DNA of 10,009 nucleotides from Hyphomicrobium sp. (lineage in GTDB: Bacteria > Pseudomonadota > Alphaproteobacteria > Rhizobiales > Hyphomicrobiaceae): the NCBI GenBank assembly GCA_030598645.1, contig JAUVPN010000070.1:1-10009 (forward strand), written 5' to 3'. The translations under genes and the position numbers were made by a program. How positions within the stretch are numbered: the first letter of the stretch is position 1; each line of letters begins with the position of its first letter. The notes under the pieces were generated by a model that had not been told where the DNA came from, did not search any database, and saw nothing but the letters and a program-made list of their open reading frames with translations. Below, piece after piece: positions 1-6,503 of this stretch.

Positions 1-624
1 CTCACGCGTATTGGTAACGGCAGCGCGCGCTGCGCGCTTCGGCGCTTCTGGCTCCGGGATTGCAGGCGAGGTGGTAGGGATATCAATCTCGCGCGGCCGG
101 CCACCCTCGCGTGGCTGCAGTGCCGGGCTCAGCGGCGAGCGCGACTTCGGCGGACGTTCCGAGCCTGGTTCTGCACGGGCCGTCGGGACGACCCCGGTCT
201 TTACGGCAGTTGGCGCTACCTCGGCTACTTGTTTGGCCTTAGCCCGTTCTTGTTCCCGTTCGACATCTTCTTGAACCTTCGCGGCCGCGAGCGCTCGTGC
301 ACGCGCATCGCGCTCCTCATTCGACAGCGTCCTAAAACCCGGGGCCTCGCGCGATTGCGCAGGCGCGGCCATCTCAGCCTTGACTGGCTTCTTCGTCGGC
401 GCGGTGGCCGCGGGCTTGGCCTCCTTAGGCTCAAGTTCAGCTTCTGGCGTGGCGCCAGGAGCGGTAAGCTTTCGCGACCTGCGCTTCTCGACAACAACCG
501 ACTTCGAGCGGCCGTGGCTGAAATTCTGCCGGACATGCCCTGATTCGACCGTCCGTTGCAGCGAGAGCGGTTTGCGCGCTTCTCCGCGGATAGTCTTATC
601 TGAAGCGTCCTTCGTTTCTGTCAT
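1..624 (-). CDS. infB: Translation initiation factor IF-2, N-terminal part (gene runs off the window)
   Basis: IF-2 is the GTPase that places initiator fMet-tRNA on the 30S subunit and promotes 50S joining in the cytoplasm. Only the first 208 codons are here; the frame is open to base 1, so the G domain lies outside. The translation starts MTETKDASDK and carries the alphaproteobacterial IF2 signature around residues 20-50 (RTVESGHVRQNFSHGRSKSV, then a VVEKRRSRK basic run). After that come a Pro/Ala/Lys-rich low-complexity stretch and the LSNEERDARARALAAAK helix near residues 101-117, followed by more charged, Pro-rich linker. The ATG at 624 is preceded by a purine-rich GAGAAGAG, directly before the start with little spacing. 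It follows ylxR by 42 bp in the rimP-nusA-ylxR-infB operon. The identification is firm; the internal structure of the disordered N-domain cannot be judged from sequence. Confidence 0.93.
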   Translation of the reverse strand, partial: MTETKDASDKTIRGEARKPLSLQRTVESGHVRQNFSHGRSKSVVVEKRRSRKLTAPGATPEAELEPKEAKPAATAPTKKPVKAEMAAPAQSREAPGFRTLSNEERDARARALAAAKVQEDVEREQERAKAKQVAEVAPTAVKTGVVPTARAEPGSERPPKSRSPLSPALQPREGGRPREIDIPTTSPAIPEPEAPKRAARAAVTNTRE

Positions 625-666
625 GCTCTTCTCGTTCAACTCCACAATATATGCTGCTCGAGCCGC

Positions 667-1314
667 TTATGGTTTACTGAACCCGGACCGGTAGCGCCGC
701 AGGCGCTCGGCCTCGTTTAGAAACCGCATTGTGGCTCCGCCATTTCTGAGGCCAGCATGTACCACATTTGACCTGCCCATGGCCAAGCTCAATTGCTCGA
801 TGGTCAGCCAATCAACAATGGGCGCTGGTTTACCCTTATCCCGCTGTCCGGCCTTAAACTTCCGATCGAGCTTATTCTGCCCCCCCGCCGCCGCGTCCAA
901 ACCGTGCAACAGGACAACTGCTCGGCCGTTTGAAACTAGCCCGTCGACCATATCGAATCCGGATGAGGCAAGGCCGGCCTTGTTGGCCAGCGACAAAGCC
1001 TGAAGCGCACGCTTTAGGATTAACGCTTCAACGGTCAGGGCTAGATCAGGTGATGCGGTCACCCCACGCTTAAGGCCTTTGGAAAATGCATTGGCCTTGA
1101 GTGCAGACTCGACCGCGGCCCACTCAGCCGTCACCCAAACGCCTCGACCCGGTAGTCTCCGCGCAAGGTCAGGAACAATAACGTCGTCGGGGCCTGCAAC
1201 GAAACGGATCAGCTCCTCGGGGGGGCGTTCAGCGCGCGTAACTATACAGCGCCGCAGGGGTCCCTGCGGCTCGACTTCAGTGTAGTGCTCCTTCGGCTGC
1301 TGTTCGGCGCCCAA
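667..1314 (-). CDS. ylxR: YlxR-family (DUF448) RNA-binding protein with C-terminal L7Ae-like domain
   Basis: A predicted RNA-binding protein of 215 residues. Residues about 20-82 form the YlxR/DUF448 domain, with RRCIVTRAERPPEELIRF and the GRGVWVTA loop (residues 57-63). Residues about 95-145 (KRALQALSLANKAGLASSGF and following) look like the L7Ae/L30e-type fold seen in bacterial YlxQ. The C-terminal tail has the alphaproteobacterial QLSLAMGRSNVVHAGL and FLNEAERLRRYR motifs. Many bacteria encode YlxR and YlxQ as separate neighbours between nusA and infB; here one frame appears to cover both. The start is TTG at 1314, chosen because AGGAG (1325-1321) sits 6 nt upstream. No better in-frame ATG precedes the domain. 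It lies 33 bp after nusA and 42 bp before infB. Its precise cellular role is not established by the sequence. Confidence 0.9.
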   Translation of the reverse strand: MGAEQQPKEHYTEVEPQGPLRRCIVTRAERPPEELIRFVAGPDDVIVPDLARRLPGRGVWVTAEWAAVESALKANAFSKGLKRGVTASPDLALTVEALILKRALQALSLANKAGLASSGFDMVDGLVSNGRAVVLLHGLDAAAGGQNKLDRKFKAGQRDKGKPAPIVDWLTIEQLSLAMGRSNVVHAGLRNGGATMRFLNEAERLRRYRSGFSKP

Positions 1315-1320
1315 AAAGAT

Positions 1321-1325
1321 CTCCT
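1321..1325 (-). promoter_or_regulatory. Ribosome binding site deciding the TTG start of ylxR
   Basis: AGGAG lies 6 nt upstream of the TTG at 1314-1312. It is the only good Shine-Dalgarno motif in the nusA-ylxR gap and supports the non-ATG start. Confidence 0.7.
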
Positions 1326-1347
1326 AGTGCCGCGTAACATCGCGGGG

Positions 1348-3075
1348 TTAGCCGTCGACGGCAGACGACGCGCCGCCTTCTTCTTCTCTCGTACCACTCT
1401 CACCGACTTCTGCTTGGCCCTCAGCGCTTGCGATTTTTTCCTGTGCCTCATCGTGTGGAGCCTCATCTGCAGCGCCTTGCTCTTCTGTATCCGGCTCAGG
1501 CAGCAGATCCTCGGGCTTGATCCAACCGGCGAGCACACGCGCCGACATGATCATCTCTTCGGCCTCTTTGCGCCCGACCTCGAAGCTATCCAGGATGCCC
1601 TTGTGGCGTACAGGCTCAGCGTCTTTTTCGCGCTTGCGCTCGGTCCAGCCCAGAAGATCATCCGTTGCACAGTCAGCAACGTCCTCGACCGTCTTTATCT
1701 CGTTTTCGCCGAACGCTACCATCATTGCAGTCGTTACACCTTCGATCTTGGCCACGTCATCCGCAACTCCGAGTTCACGTCGCTTAGCGTCCCGGTCTGC
1801 CTCCTGCTTCTCCAAGTACTCGCGAGCGCGGGTCTGGATTTCATTGGCCGTGTCCTCGTCGAAGCCTTCGATGTGTGCGATCTCAGAAACATCCACGTAT
1901 GCAACCTCCTCGATCGAAGCGAAGCCCTCCGTAACCAAGAGCTGGGCAATAACCTCGTCTACGTCAAGCGATTCCATTAGCATCTGCGAGCGCTCTGCGA
2001 ACTCCTTCTGCCGGCGCTCCGACTCCTCCTGCTCTGTCAGGATATCGATATCCCAGCCTGTGAGCTGAGAGGCAAGACGCACGTTTTGTCCACGCCGCCC
2101 GATAGCGAGCGAAAGCTGGCTTTCGGGGACAACGACCTCAATACGGTTAGAATCCTCATCAAGTACCACCTTGGTCACCTCAGCCGGCGCGAGCCCATTG
2201 ACAATGAAGCTAGCCGCATCCTCGTTCCACTGGATGATGTCAACTTTCTCGCCCTGCAGCTCGTTAACCACCGCCTGAACACGCGAGCCGCGCATACCAA
2301 CGCACGCGCCGACCGGATCGATTGAAGAGTCGTTAGAAATGACTGCGATTTTGGCGCGAGAGCCGGGGTCGCGTGCAACTGATTTGATTTCGACAACCCC
2401 GTCGTAGATCTCTGGCACCTCCTGCGCGAAAAGCTTCGACATGAACTCCGGTCGCCCGCGTGAAAGGAAGATCTGTGGCCCGCGAGGCTCGCGACGCACG
2501 TCGTAGATATAGGCGCGAATGCGGTCACCATAGCGAACATTCTCGCGGGGGATCATCTCGTCGCGGCGAATGACGCCCTCTGCGCGACCTAGATCGACGA
2601 TCACGTTGCCATACTCGACGCGCTTGACCGTTCCGTTGACAATCTCGCCGACGCGATCCTTGTATTCATTGAAGTGGCGCTCGCGCTCCGCTTCGCGCAC
2701 CTTCTGCACAATCACCTGTTTGGCGTTCTGTGCTGCGACACGGCCGAAATCTAAAGGCGGCAGGGGCTCGGCGATCAGGTCTCCGACCTTCGCCTCTGGG
2801 TTGCGACCTAATGCATCTTCGAGCGTAATCTCCGTTGAGTCATTTTCGACCGCTTCGACGACGGACAGCACTCGCGCGAGATTCGCTTCGCCGGTCTTTG
2901 CATCGATCTTACAACGAATATCGTTCTCAGCACCGTAGCGTGACTTCGCCGCTTTTTGGATGGCGTCCTCCATGGCCTCGATGACGATGTTGCGATCGAT
3001 TGCTTTCTCTCGCGCTACGGCGTCTGCGATTTGCAGAAGCTCCAGCCGATTGGCGCTGATGCCGGCCATTGCCAT
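1348..3075 (-). CDS. nusA: Transcription termination/antitermination factor NusA
   Basis: NusA binds RNA polymerase, promotes pausing and intrinsic termination, and takes part in antitermination on rRNA operons. The 575-residue protein shows the usual order. The N-terminal RNAP-binding domain spans about 1-137. S1 spans about 139-205 (VGEIVNGTVKRVEYGNVIVD). KH1 spans about 206-282, with the GACVGMRGSRVQAVVNEL loop at 257-273. KH2 spans about 283-346, with AIGRRGQNVRLASQL at 324-338. Two helix-hairpin-helix acidic repeats follow at about 366-425 and 435-520. The Asp/Glu-rich tail after 520 is low-complexity. Length and C-terminal repeats match alphaproteobacterial NusA. The ATG at 3075 has AGGAGG (3091-3086) 10 nt upstream, the strongest Shine-Dalgarno in the window; an alternative ATG two codons later is spaced too far. 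It lies 32 bp after rimP. A terminator hairpin upstream of rimP offers a route for autoregulation. Confidence 0.97.
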   Translation of the reverse strand: MAMAGISANRLELLQIADAVAREKAIDRNIVIEAMEDAIQKAAKSRYGAENDIRCKIDAKTGEANLARVLSVVEAVENDSTEITLEDALGRNPEAKVGDLIAEPLPPLDFGRVAAQNAKQVIVQKVREAERERHFNEYKDRVGEIVNGTVKRVEYGNVIVDLGRAEGVIRRDEMIPRENVRYGDRIRAYIYDVRREPRGPQIFLSRGRPEFMSKLFAQEVPEIYDGVVEIKSVARDPGSRAKIAVISNDSSIDPVGACVGMRGSRVQAVVNELQGEKVDIIQWNEDAASFIVNGLAPAEVTKVVLDEDSNRIEVVVPESQLSLAIGRRGQNVRLASQLTGWDIDILTEQEESERRQKEFAERSQMLMESLDVDEVIAQLLVTEGFASIEEVAYVDVSEIAHIEGFDEDTANEIQTRAREYLEKQEADRDAKRRELGVADDVAKIEGVTTAMMVAFGENEIKTVEDVADCATDDLLGWTERKREKDAEPVRHKGILDSFEVGRKEAEEMIMSARVLAGWIKPEDLLPEPDTEEQGAADEAPHDEAQEKIASAEGQAEVGESGTREEEGGASSAVDG

Positions 3076-3085
3076 TTTACTACTT

Positions 3086-3091
3086 CCTCCT
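3086..3091 (-). promoter_or_regulatory. Strong ribosome binding site of nusA
   Basis: A perfect AGGAGG, extended as GAGGAGGAAG, lies 10 nt before the ATG at 3075. The contrast with rimP, which has no recognisable Shine-Dalgarno, suggests that NusA is translated much more efficiently than RimP from the shared message (inference). Confidence 0.75.
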
Positions 3092-3107
3092 CGTGGCCCG
3101 TACGCAC

Positions 3108-3701
3108 TCAGGAATTGCCGGTACCGACCTCTTCATTATTATCCTTGTTCGCCTTTTTTGCGCGGCGTAGAGCCTCGCGGATCAACTCGTCCGTAAGCAC
3201 AAGCCTTGCGTCGGCCACCAACGCAACGGGTAGACCAATAACAGTACGCCCAACTTGATCCAGATCGAGTTCAATCCTGACCTCGCCGTCTTCAAATCCT
3301 TCTAAAACGCCTCTGAACCGCTTGCGCCCATCGATCGCTTGCTTGAGCTCAATTTTTGTCTCGTAGCCTGACCAGTCGTCAAAATCTGACGGCCGCACGA
3401 GTGGTCGATCGATGCCCGGGGAGGAAACCTCGAGGCGATAACTGCCTACAATCGGATCGTGAACGTCCAACACTGGCGATAATTCTCGCGAAACAGCTTC
3501 GCAATCATCAATCGTCATTGTTCCGTCCGGACGCTCGGTCATCACTTGCACAGTCTTGCCCTCGCCGCCTGAAACCGTGACACGTACCAGTCGAAAACCG
3601 CGGCTTTCCAACACAGGCTCAATTACGGCTGCCACCTGGGCTGCCAAGCCGGTCTCGTGATTGAACCGGTGTCGCAAGGCGCCATCGTCGCCAGCCTGCA
3701 T
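3108..3701 (-). CDS. rimP: Ribosome maturation factor RimP
   Basis: RimP assists maturation of the 30S ribosomal subunit. The protein is 197 residues, slightly longer than the E. coli protein. An N-terminal alpha/beta domain spans about 18-100 ([16 protein letters not shown], then the hallmark [12 protein letters not shown] at 90-101). A C-terminal SH3-like barrel spans about 102-170 ([19 protein letters not shown]). The last 20 residues are a Lys/Asn/Glu-rich tail. The ATG at 3701 is the only sensible start, but no clear Shine-Dalgarno precedes it. It is the first gene of the rimP-nusA-ylxR-infB block and is separated from trmB by 151 bp that contain a terminator hairpin and a candidate promoter. 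The family call is secure; the start is less so. Confidence 0.95.
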   Translation of the reverse strand: MQAGDDGALRHRFNHETGLAAQVAAVIEPVLESRGFRLVRVTVSGGEGKTVQVMTERPDGTMTIDDCEAVSRELSPVLDVHDPIVGSYRLEVSSPGIDRPLVRPSDFDDWSGYETKIELKQAIDGRKRFRGVLEGFEDGEVRIELDLDQVGRTVIGLPVALVADARLVLTDELIREALRRAKKANKDNNEEVGTGNS

Positions 3702-3718
3702 GATCTGAAGATATCCGG

Positions 3719-3796
3719 TTATTCGCGCCCGATCAGCATTGCCAAAACAAAAAGAGCGGACCCAAAGGGCCCACTCTCGAAAGTTGAGATGATCAT
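3719..3796 (-). CDS. Possible 25-residue leader ORF upstream of rimP
   Basis: A complete ATG-to-TAA frame of 25 codons begins [10 protein letters not shown] and contains the hydrophobic run [11 protein letters not shown]. It lies wholly within the trmB-rimP gap, overlaps the entire terminator hairpin and its U-tract, and ends 17 nt before the rimP ATG. No Shine-Dalgarno is visible. The start lies only a few bases downstream of the transcription start predicted from the AATAAT box, so it would have to be read from a nearly leaderless message. An open frame of this size can arise by chance, so I regard it as a candidate only. Confidence 0.25.
   Translation of the reverse strand: MIISTFESGPFGSALFVLAMLIGRE
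3744..3777 (-). terminator. Intrinsic (Rho-independent) terminator between trmB and rimP
   Basis: Read on the minus strand, GAGTGGGCCC (3776-3767), a TTT loop, and GGGTCCGCTC (3763-3754) form a 10-bp stem with two G-U wobbles. The stem is followed at once by a U-rich tail, TTTTTGTTTT (3753-3744). On the plus strand the two wobbles become C-A mismatches and no T-run follows, so it acts in the minus direction only. It could end the metK-trmB transcript, attenuate transcription into rimP-nusA, or do both. Confidence 0.85.
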
Positions 3797-3805
3797 GAGC
3801 GTCTG

Positions 3806-3835
3806 ATTATTACGAAATGATGACGTCCCTGGCAA
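3806..3835 (-). promoter_or_regulatory. Candidate sigma-70-type promoter for the rimP-nusA operon
   Basis: On the minus strand TTGCCA (3835-3830) is followed after 18 bp by AATAAT (3811-3806). Each differs from TTGACA and TATAAT by one base. Preceded by C, the -35 also reads CTTGCC, close to the CTTGAC favoured in alphaproteobacteria. The predicted start, near 3799, lies upstream of the terminator hairpin, so transcripts from it must pass that hairpin to reach rimP. No comparable promoter was seen between the hairpin and rimP. Confidence 0.4.
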
Positions 3836-3852
3836 GCCCCTATTATCGTGGC

Positions 3853-4542
3853 CTACCGACAAGCAACTCTACGAAATCGCAAAAAATAGCAGCGCCTGCC
3901 GCCTTTTGTCGCCTTTGCCTCATAACGCGTCCGCGGCCAATCGGGATCCCGCTGGCGCCAATCCGCTGGCCCAGCGACCCGCCACTCGAAGGCGGCTTGC
4001 GTGCGAATACTGAGCAGAATCGTGCGGGCATAATCCCCAATATCCGTCGCGACCCTGAGTTCACCACCTGGCTCCATAACGCGTGCAAGGAGCTCCAATA
4101 GCGGCCACGCTACCAACCTGCGTTTGGCGTGCCGTTTCTTCGGCCAAGGATCGGGGAAGAGAATAAATACTCGCTTCAAAGACCTATCGGGCAGCCAACG
4201 CAGAAGCGAGCGCACGTCATCGGCATAAAGCCGAATGTTAGTGAGTGCATTCTTATCAATCGCCGCCAAGACCTTGACAATTCCATCCTCGAACGGCTCA
4301 CAGCCGATAAATCCCACACAAGGATTTTGACACGCTTGCCAGATGAGATGCTCGCCGCCGCCGAAGCCGGCTTCAAGCCAGACTTCGCAAACGTGTGCAG
4401 GAAAAATTGACGTTAGTGATTGGAGTTCCGCAGCCGTGGGATCCAGGCTCACACGCGGCAAAACATCATTCAGCAGCGATAACTGGCGCGCGCTCAAGCG
4501 GCGGGCCCGCCGCCGCCCGAACGAGCGAAGTTCGGTGGTCAC
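3853..4542 (-). CDS. trmB: tRNA (guanine-N7)-methyltransferase TrmB
   Basis: TrmB methylates guanine-46 in the variable loop of tRNAs using SAM. From the GTG at 4542 the protein is 229 residues, close to the family's usual length of about 240. Visible motifs are the SAM-binding loop EAGFGGGEHL (57-66), ILFPDPWPKKRH (127-138) with its catalytic Asp region, ATDIGDY (165-171), and the C-terminal TRYEAKATKGGRRCYF (205-220). The family's conserved N-terminus begins at RSFGRR (6-11). The same frame stays open upstream to an ATG at 4701, but that would overlap metK by 110 bp. A TTG at 4623, with AGAGG 7 nt upstream, is a second candidate. The GTG at 4542 has only an adjacent AGAGG. Gene identity is secure and the start is uncertain. 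It follows metK by 49 bp, so a SAM user sits directly behind the SAM synthetase. Confidence 0.93.
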   Translation of the reverse strand: MTTELRSFGRRRARRLSARQLSLLNDVLPRVSLDPTAAELQSLTSIFPAHVCEVWLEAGFGGGEHLIWQACQNPCVGFIGCEPFEDGIVKVLAAIDKNALTNIRLYADDVRSLLRWLPDRSLKRVFILFPDPWPKKRHAKRRLVAWPLLELLARVMEPGGELRVATDIGDYARTILLSIRTQAAFEWRVAGPADWRQRDPDWPRTRYEAKATKGGRRCYFLRFRRVACR

Positions 4543-4591
4543 CCTCTGATCGCCTACGTCTACTGAATAGCGGCCGTGCGCAGTGCCTTTG

Positions 4592-5791
4592 TCAAGCAAC
4601 AGCCGTTTTGAGCGCGTCGGCAAGGTCGGTCCTCTCCCAAGAGAAGCCACCATCTGGGTCCGGCTTGCGACCAAAGTGTCCATACGCCGCCGTGCGCGCA
4701 TAGATCGGCTTATTTAGATCGAGTTTCTCGCGGATACCACGTGGTGATAGATCTATGATCTCGCCTAATGCGGCCTCAAGCTTCGCTTCGTCTACTCTGC
4801 CCGTGCCAAACGTGTCGACATAGATCGACAGCGGGCGCGCAACGCCAATGGCATATGCCAACTGGATACTGCAACGATCGGCAAGGCCGGCTGCCACGAC
4901 GTTCTTGGCTAGGTAGCGCGCTGCGTAAGCGGCAGAGCGGTCAACCTTCGTGGGGTCCTTCCCCGAGAACGCACCACCGCCATGAGGTGCTGCGCCACCA
5001 TAAGTATCGACGATAATCTTACGGCCCGTGAGGCCACAGTCCCCGTCGGGGCCACCGATAAAGAACTTGCCGGTCGGGTTGACGTGCCAAACTGTGCCGG
5101 GGGTAACCCAACCTTGCGGCAACGTTTTCATGATGTACGGCTCGACTATTTCACGAATCTTGGCAGACGGTAGGTCTTCATCGATATGCTGATGCGAGAT
5201 GACGATTTGCGTCACGCCGACTGGCTTACCGTCCTCGTAGCGCACGGTCACCTGACTCTTTGAGTCGGGACCAAGGCAGGCAGCTCCGCCCTCCTTGGCA
5301 TGGCGCGCCACAGCCAAATTCTGCAAAATCTTGTGTGCGTAGTAGATGGGCGCAGGCATCAGTTCTGGGGTTTCCGTACAGGCGTAGCCGAACATGATGC
5401 CCTGATCGCCAGCCCCCTCTTCCTTGTTCCCGCCGGAATCGACACCCTGCGCGATGTCGGCGGACTGTGGATGAAGCAGGACATCAACCTCGCATTGGTC
5501 CCAATGAAAACCCTCTTGCTCGTAGCCGATATCGCGAATGGCCATTCGTGCCACATGGGCAATCCACTCCATGGTCACGGTTTCGGGGCCGCGCGTTTCG
5601 CCCGCGATGACCACTTGGTTTGTAGTTGCGAGCGTTTCGCATGCGGCGCGGATCGCCCAAGGATCAATCCCGGCCTTGGCACCTTCGCGGTAAAAGAGAT
5701 CCACAATCTCGTCCGATATGCGATCACATACCTTGTCAGGGTGGCCCTCAGAAACAGACTCGCTCGTGAACAGGTAGGATTTGCGTGCCAC
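4592..5791 (-). CDS. metK: S-adenosylmethionine synthetase
   Basis: MetK makes S-adenosylmethionine from methionine and ATP, releasing phosphate and pyrophosphate; it acts as a cytoplasmic tetramer with Mg and K. The 399-residue protein has all signatures: SEGHPDK (14-20), the [12 protein letters not shown] box (126-137), the HVNPTGKF region (236-243), and the phosphate loop [12 protein letters not shown] (271-282), followed by the typical [15 protein letters not shown] (317-331). The start is GTG at 5791, supported by GAGGG (5802-5798) 6 nt upstream and by the conserved N-terminal [14 protein letters not shown]. Two ATGs just upstream are out of frame. The gene is preceded by a 170-bp leader holding a perfect palindrome and follows an XRE-family regulator; trmB is downstream. 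No known SAM riboswitch was recognised in the leader. Confidence 0.98.
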   Translation of the reverse strand: MARKSYLFTSESVSEGHPDKVCDRISDEIVDLFYREGAKAGIDPWAIRAACETLATTNQVVIAGETRGPETVTMEWIAHVARMAIRDIGYEQEGFHWDQCEVDVLLHPQSADIAQGVDSGGNKEEGAGDQGIMFGYACTETPELMPAPIYYAHKILQNLAVARHAKEGGAACLGPDSKSQVTVRYEDGKPVGVTQIVISHQHIDEDLPSAKIREIVEPYIMKTLPQGWVTPGTVWHVNPTGKFFIGGPDGDCGLTGRKIIVDTYGGAAPHGGGAFSGKDPTKVDRSAAYAARYLAKNVVAAGLADRCSIQLAYAIGVARPLSIYVDTFGTGRVDEAKLEAALGEIIDLSPRGIREKLDLNKPIYARTAAYGHFGRKPDPDGGFSWERTDLADALKTAVA

Positions 5792-5797
5792 CCGGGG

Positions 5798-5802
5798 CCC
5801 TC
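5798..5802 (-). promoter_or_regulatory. Ribosome binding site deciding the GTG start of metK
   Basis: GAGGG sits 6 nt upstream of GTG at 5791-5789. It supports this non-ATG start. The bases immediately upstream contain a short direct repeat, GCAAT-gta-GCAAT, of unknown meaning. Confidence 0.65.
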
Positions 5803-5835
5803 ATCATTATTGCTACATTGCGGAGAAACGCCGGG

Positions 5836-5864
5836 TTTGTCTCAAGCTTTGGGTGCGGGGTCAA
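5836..5864 (-). promoter_or_regulatory. Weak candidate promoter for metK
   Basis: On the minus strand CTTGAC-C (TTGACC at 5864-5859) is followed after 17 bp by GACAAA (5841-5836). The -35 matches the alphaproteobacterial CTTGAC consensus, while the -10 matches TATAAT at only three positions. If used, the 5' leader would be about 40 nt and the 14-bp palindrome at 5908-5921 would lie about 45 bp upstream of the -35. This is the best pair I could see, but the call is tentative. Confidence 0.25.
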
Positions 5865-5907
5865 GGCCGGAGCAACTCGCAGGACACAATCTGCGTCGCC
5901 AGCAGAG

Positions 5908-5921
5908 TTGGGAATTCCCAA
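5908..5921. promoter_or_regulatory. Perfect 14-bp palindrome, candidate operator between the XRE gene and metK
   Basis: TTGGGAATTCCCAA is a perfect inverted repeat with no loop. It lies 40 bp after the XRE stop codon and 117 bp before the metK start. No T-run follows on either strand and the arms touch, so it is a poor RNA hairpin terminator and looks more like a dimer-binding DNA site. The binding protein is unknown; the adjacent XRE regulator is an obvious candidate, but the palindrome does not resemble the repeats ahead of the XRE gene itself. Confidence 0.45.
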
Positions 5922-5961
5922 ACTAATGCGGTCCTTGTGGAGACGAAAGTCGGCAGCAAGC

Positions 5962-6414
5962 TTAAGAAGTCTCGCTAGCGAGTGCTCGGATGAGCTCTAC
6001 AATTGAACGGCGCACGCGCAGATCGCCAACGCGGGCAAAGGCCTTATTTAGCTCCAAACCTTCGCGGCTTCCTAGAAACTCGACTGCATAGTTCTCCGAT
6101 GGACGATCCGTAAGTCCGGCAGCGCCAGCTCCACCGTCACGAACCGGGAGTTCTTCGTAGAAGTACTGAACCTGCACTCCCAAGACCTGCGACAAATCGA
6201 ACAGGCGGCTCGCCCCAATCCGGTTAATGCCCTTCTCGTATTTCTGTATCTGCTGGAAAGTCAGGCCCAGGTGCTCGCCAAGCTTCTCCTGGCTCATTCC
6301 CAGAAGCATACGCCGTAATCTCACACGGCTCCCGACATGAACATCGATTGGATTGGCGCGCCGCGCGCCGCGCTGGTGGGGTTCGATCTCGCTCAGCGCA
6401 TTCACTCGTACCAT
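5962..6414 (-). CDS. XRE-family HTH transcriptional regulator, PhrR-like
   Basis: A 150-residue cytoplasmic DNA-binding protein. Residues about 23-85 form a Cro/C1-type helix-turn-helix domain; MSQEKLGEHLGLTFQQIQKY (40-59) spans the HTH helices and is followed by EKGINRIGASRLFDLSQVL. The rest is a short linker (90-110) and a C-terminal helical segment, LNKAFARVGDLRVRRSIVEL (122-141), with no recognised ligand domain. The ATG at 6414 has GAGGTGA (6428-6422) upstream. It stands alone between lnt and metK, with 184 bp ahead of it and 170 bp behind. In Sinorhizobium the low-pH-induced gene phrR lies next to actA, the lnt homologue; position and type agree with that gene (established knowledge, from memory). 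Its target genes cannot be read from sequence, though autoregulation and control of metK are reasonable guesses. Confidence 0.92.
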   Translation of the reverse strand: MVRVNALSEIEPHQRGARRANPIDVHVGSRVRLRRMLLGMSQEKLGEHLGLTFQQIQKYEKGINRIGASRLFDLSQVLGVQVQYFYEELPVRDGGAGAAGLTDRPSENYAVEFLGSREGLELNKAFARVGDLRVRRSIVELIRALASETS

Positions 6415-6457
6415 AACGACTTCACCTCGCTGGCATTACCGGAAACTCATACCACTC

Positions 6458-6485
6458 TTGCGCAACACAGCCCTTGGTTGTGCAA
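6458..6485. repeat. Two TTGCRCAA boxes 20 bp apart over the predicted start site of the XRE gene
   Basis: On the minus strand TTGCACAA (6485-6478) and TTGCGCAA (6465-6458) are separated by 12 bp. That is 20 bp between equivalent positions, close to two helical turns. The second box is a perfect palindrome and the first differs from it by one base. They lie immediately downstream of the TATAAT box, where a repressor would block initiation; autoregulation by the XRE protein is a plausible reading. Confidence 0.4.
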
Positions 6486-6491
6486 ATTATA
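6486..6491 (-). promoter_or_regulatory. Perfect TATAAT -10 box ahead of the XRE regulator gene
   Basis: TATAAT on the minus strand lies 71 bp before the XRE start codon. Bases 16-18 bp upstream read AAAAGC/AAGCAT, so no -35 box resembling TTGACA is present; an inverted repeat occupies that region instead. This suggests a promoter needing an activator (inference). The expected start is near 6479. Confidence 0.4.
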
Positions 6492-6503
6492 CCCCTCAAC
6501 CCT

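Noticed and set aside
229..694. Overlapping plus- and minus-strand frames of about 100 codons at the low end of the window
   Set aside because: The region is coded by the infB N-terminus on the minus strand, whose alphaproteobacterial motifs are clear; the other frames are Arg/Ser-rich shadows.
1285..1980. Plus-strand open frame of 231 codons opposite nusA
   Set aside because: It lies antisense to the fully conserved nusA gene, has no family resemblance that I recognise, and is explained by codon-position bias of the real gene.
5908..5921. The palindrome before metK as an intrinsic terminator of the XRE gene
   Set aside because: The arms meet without a loop, the stem is only 7 bp and no T-run follows on either strand.
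5300..5926. Plus-strand open frame of 208 codons opposite metK
   Set aside because: It covers the conserved metK coding region in antisense and runs into its leader; there is no recognisable domain.
5792..5961. Possible SAM riboswitch (SAM-II, SAM-V or SAM/SAH type) in the metK leader
   Set aside because: The AATGTAGCAAT...GAGGG stretch recalls the 3' part of SAM-II, but I could not find the matching P1 hairpin and pseudoknot partner, and the SAM/SAH core is absent. A covariance-model search (Rfam RF00521, RF01727) would decide.
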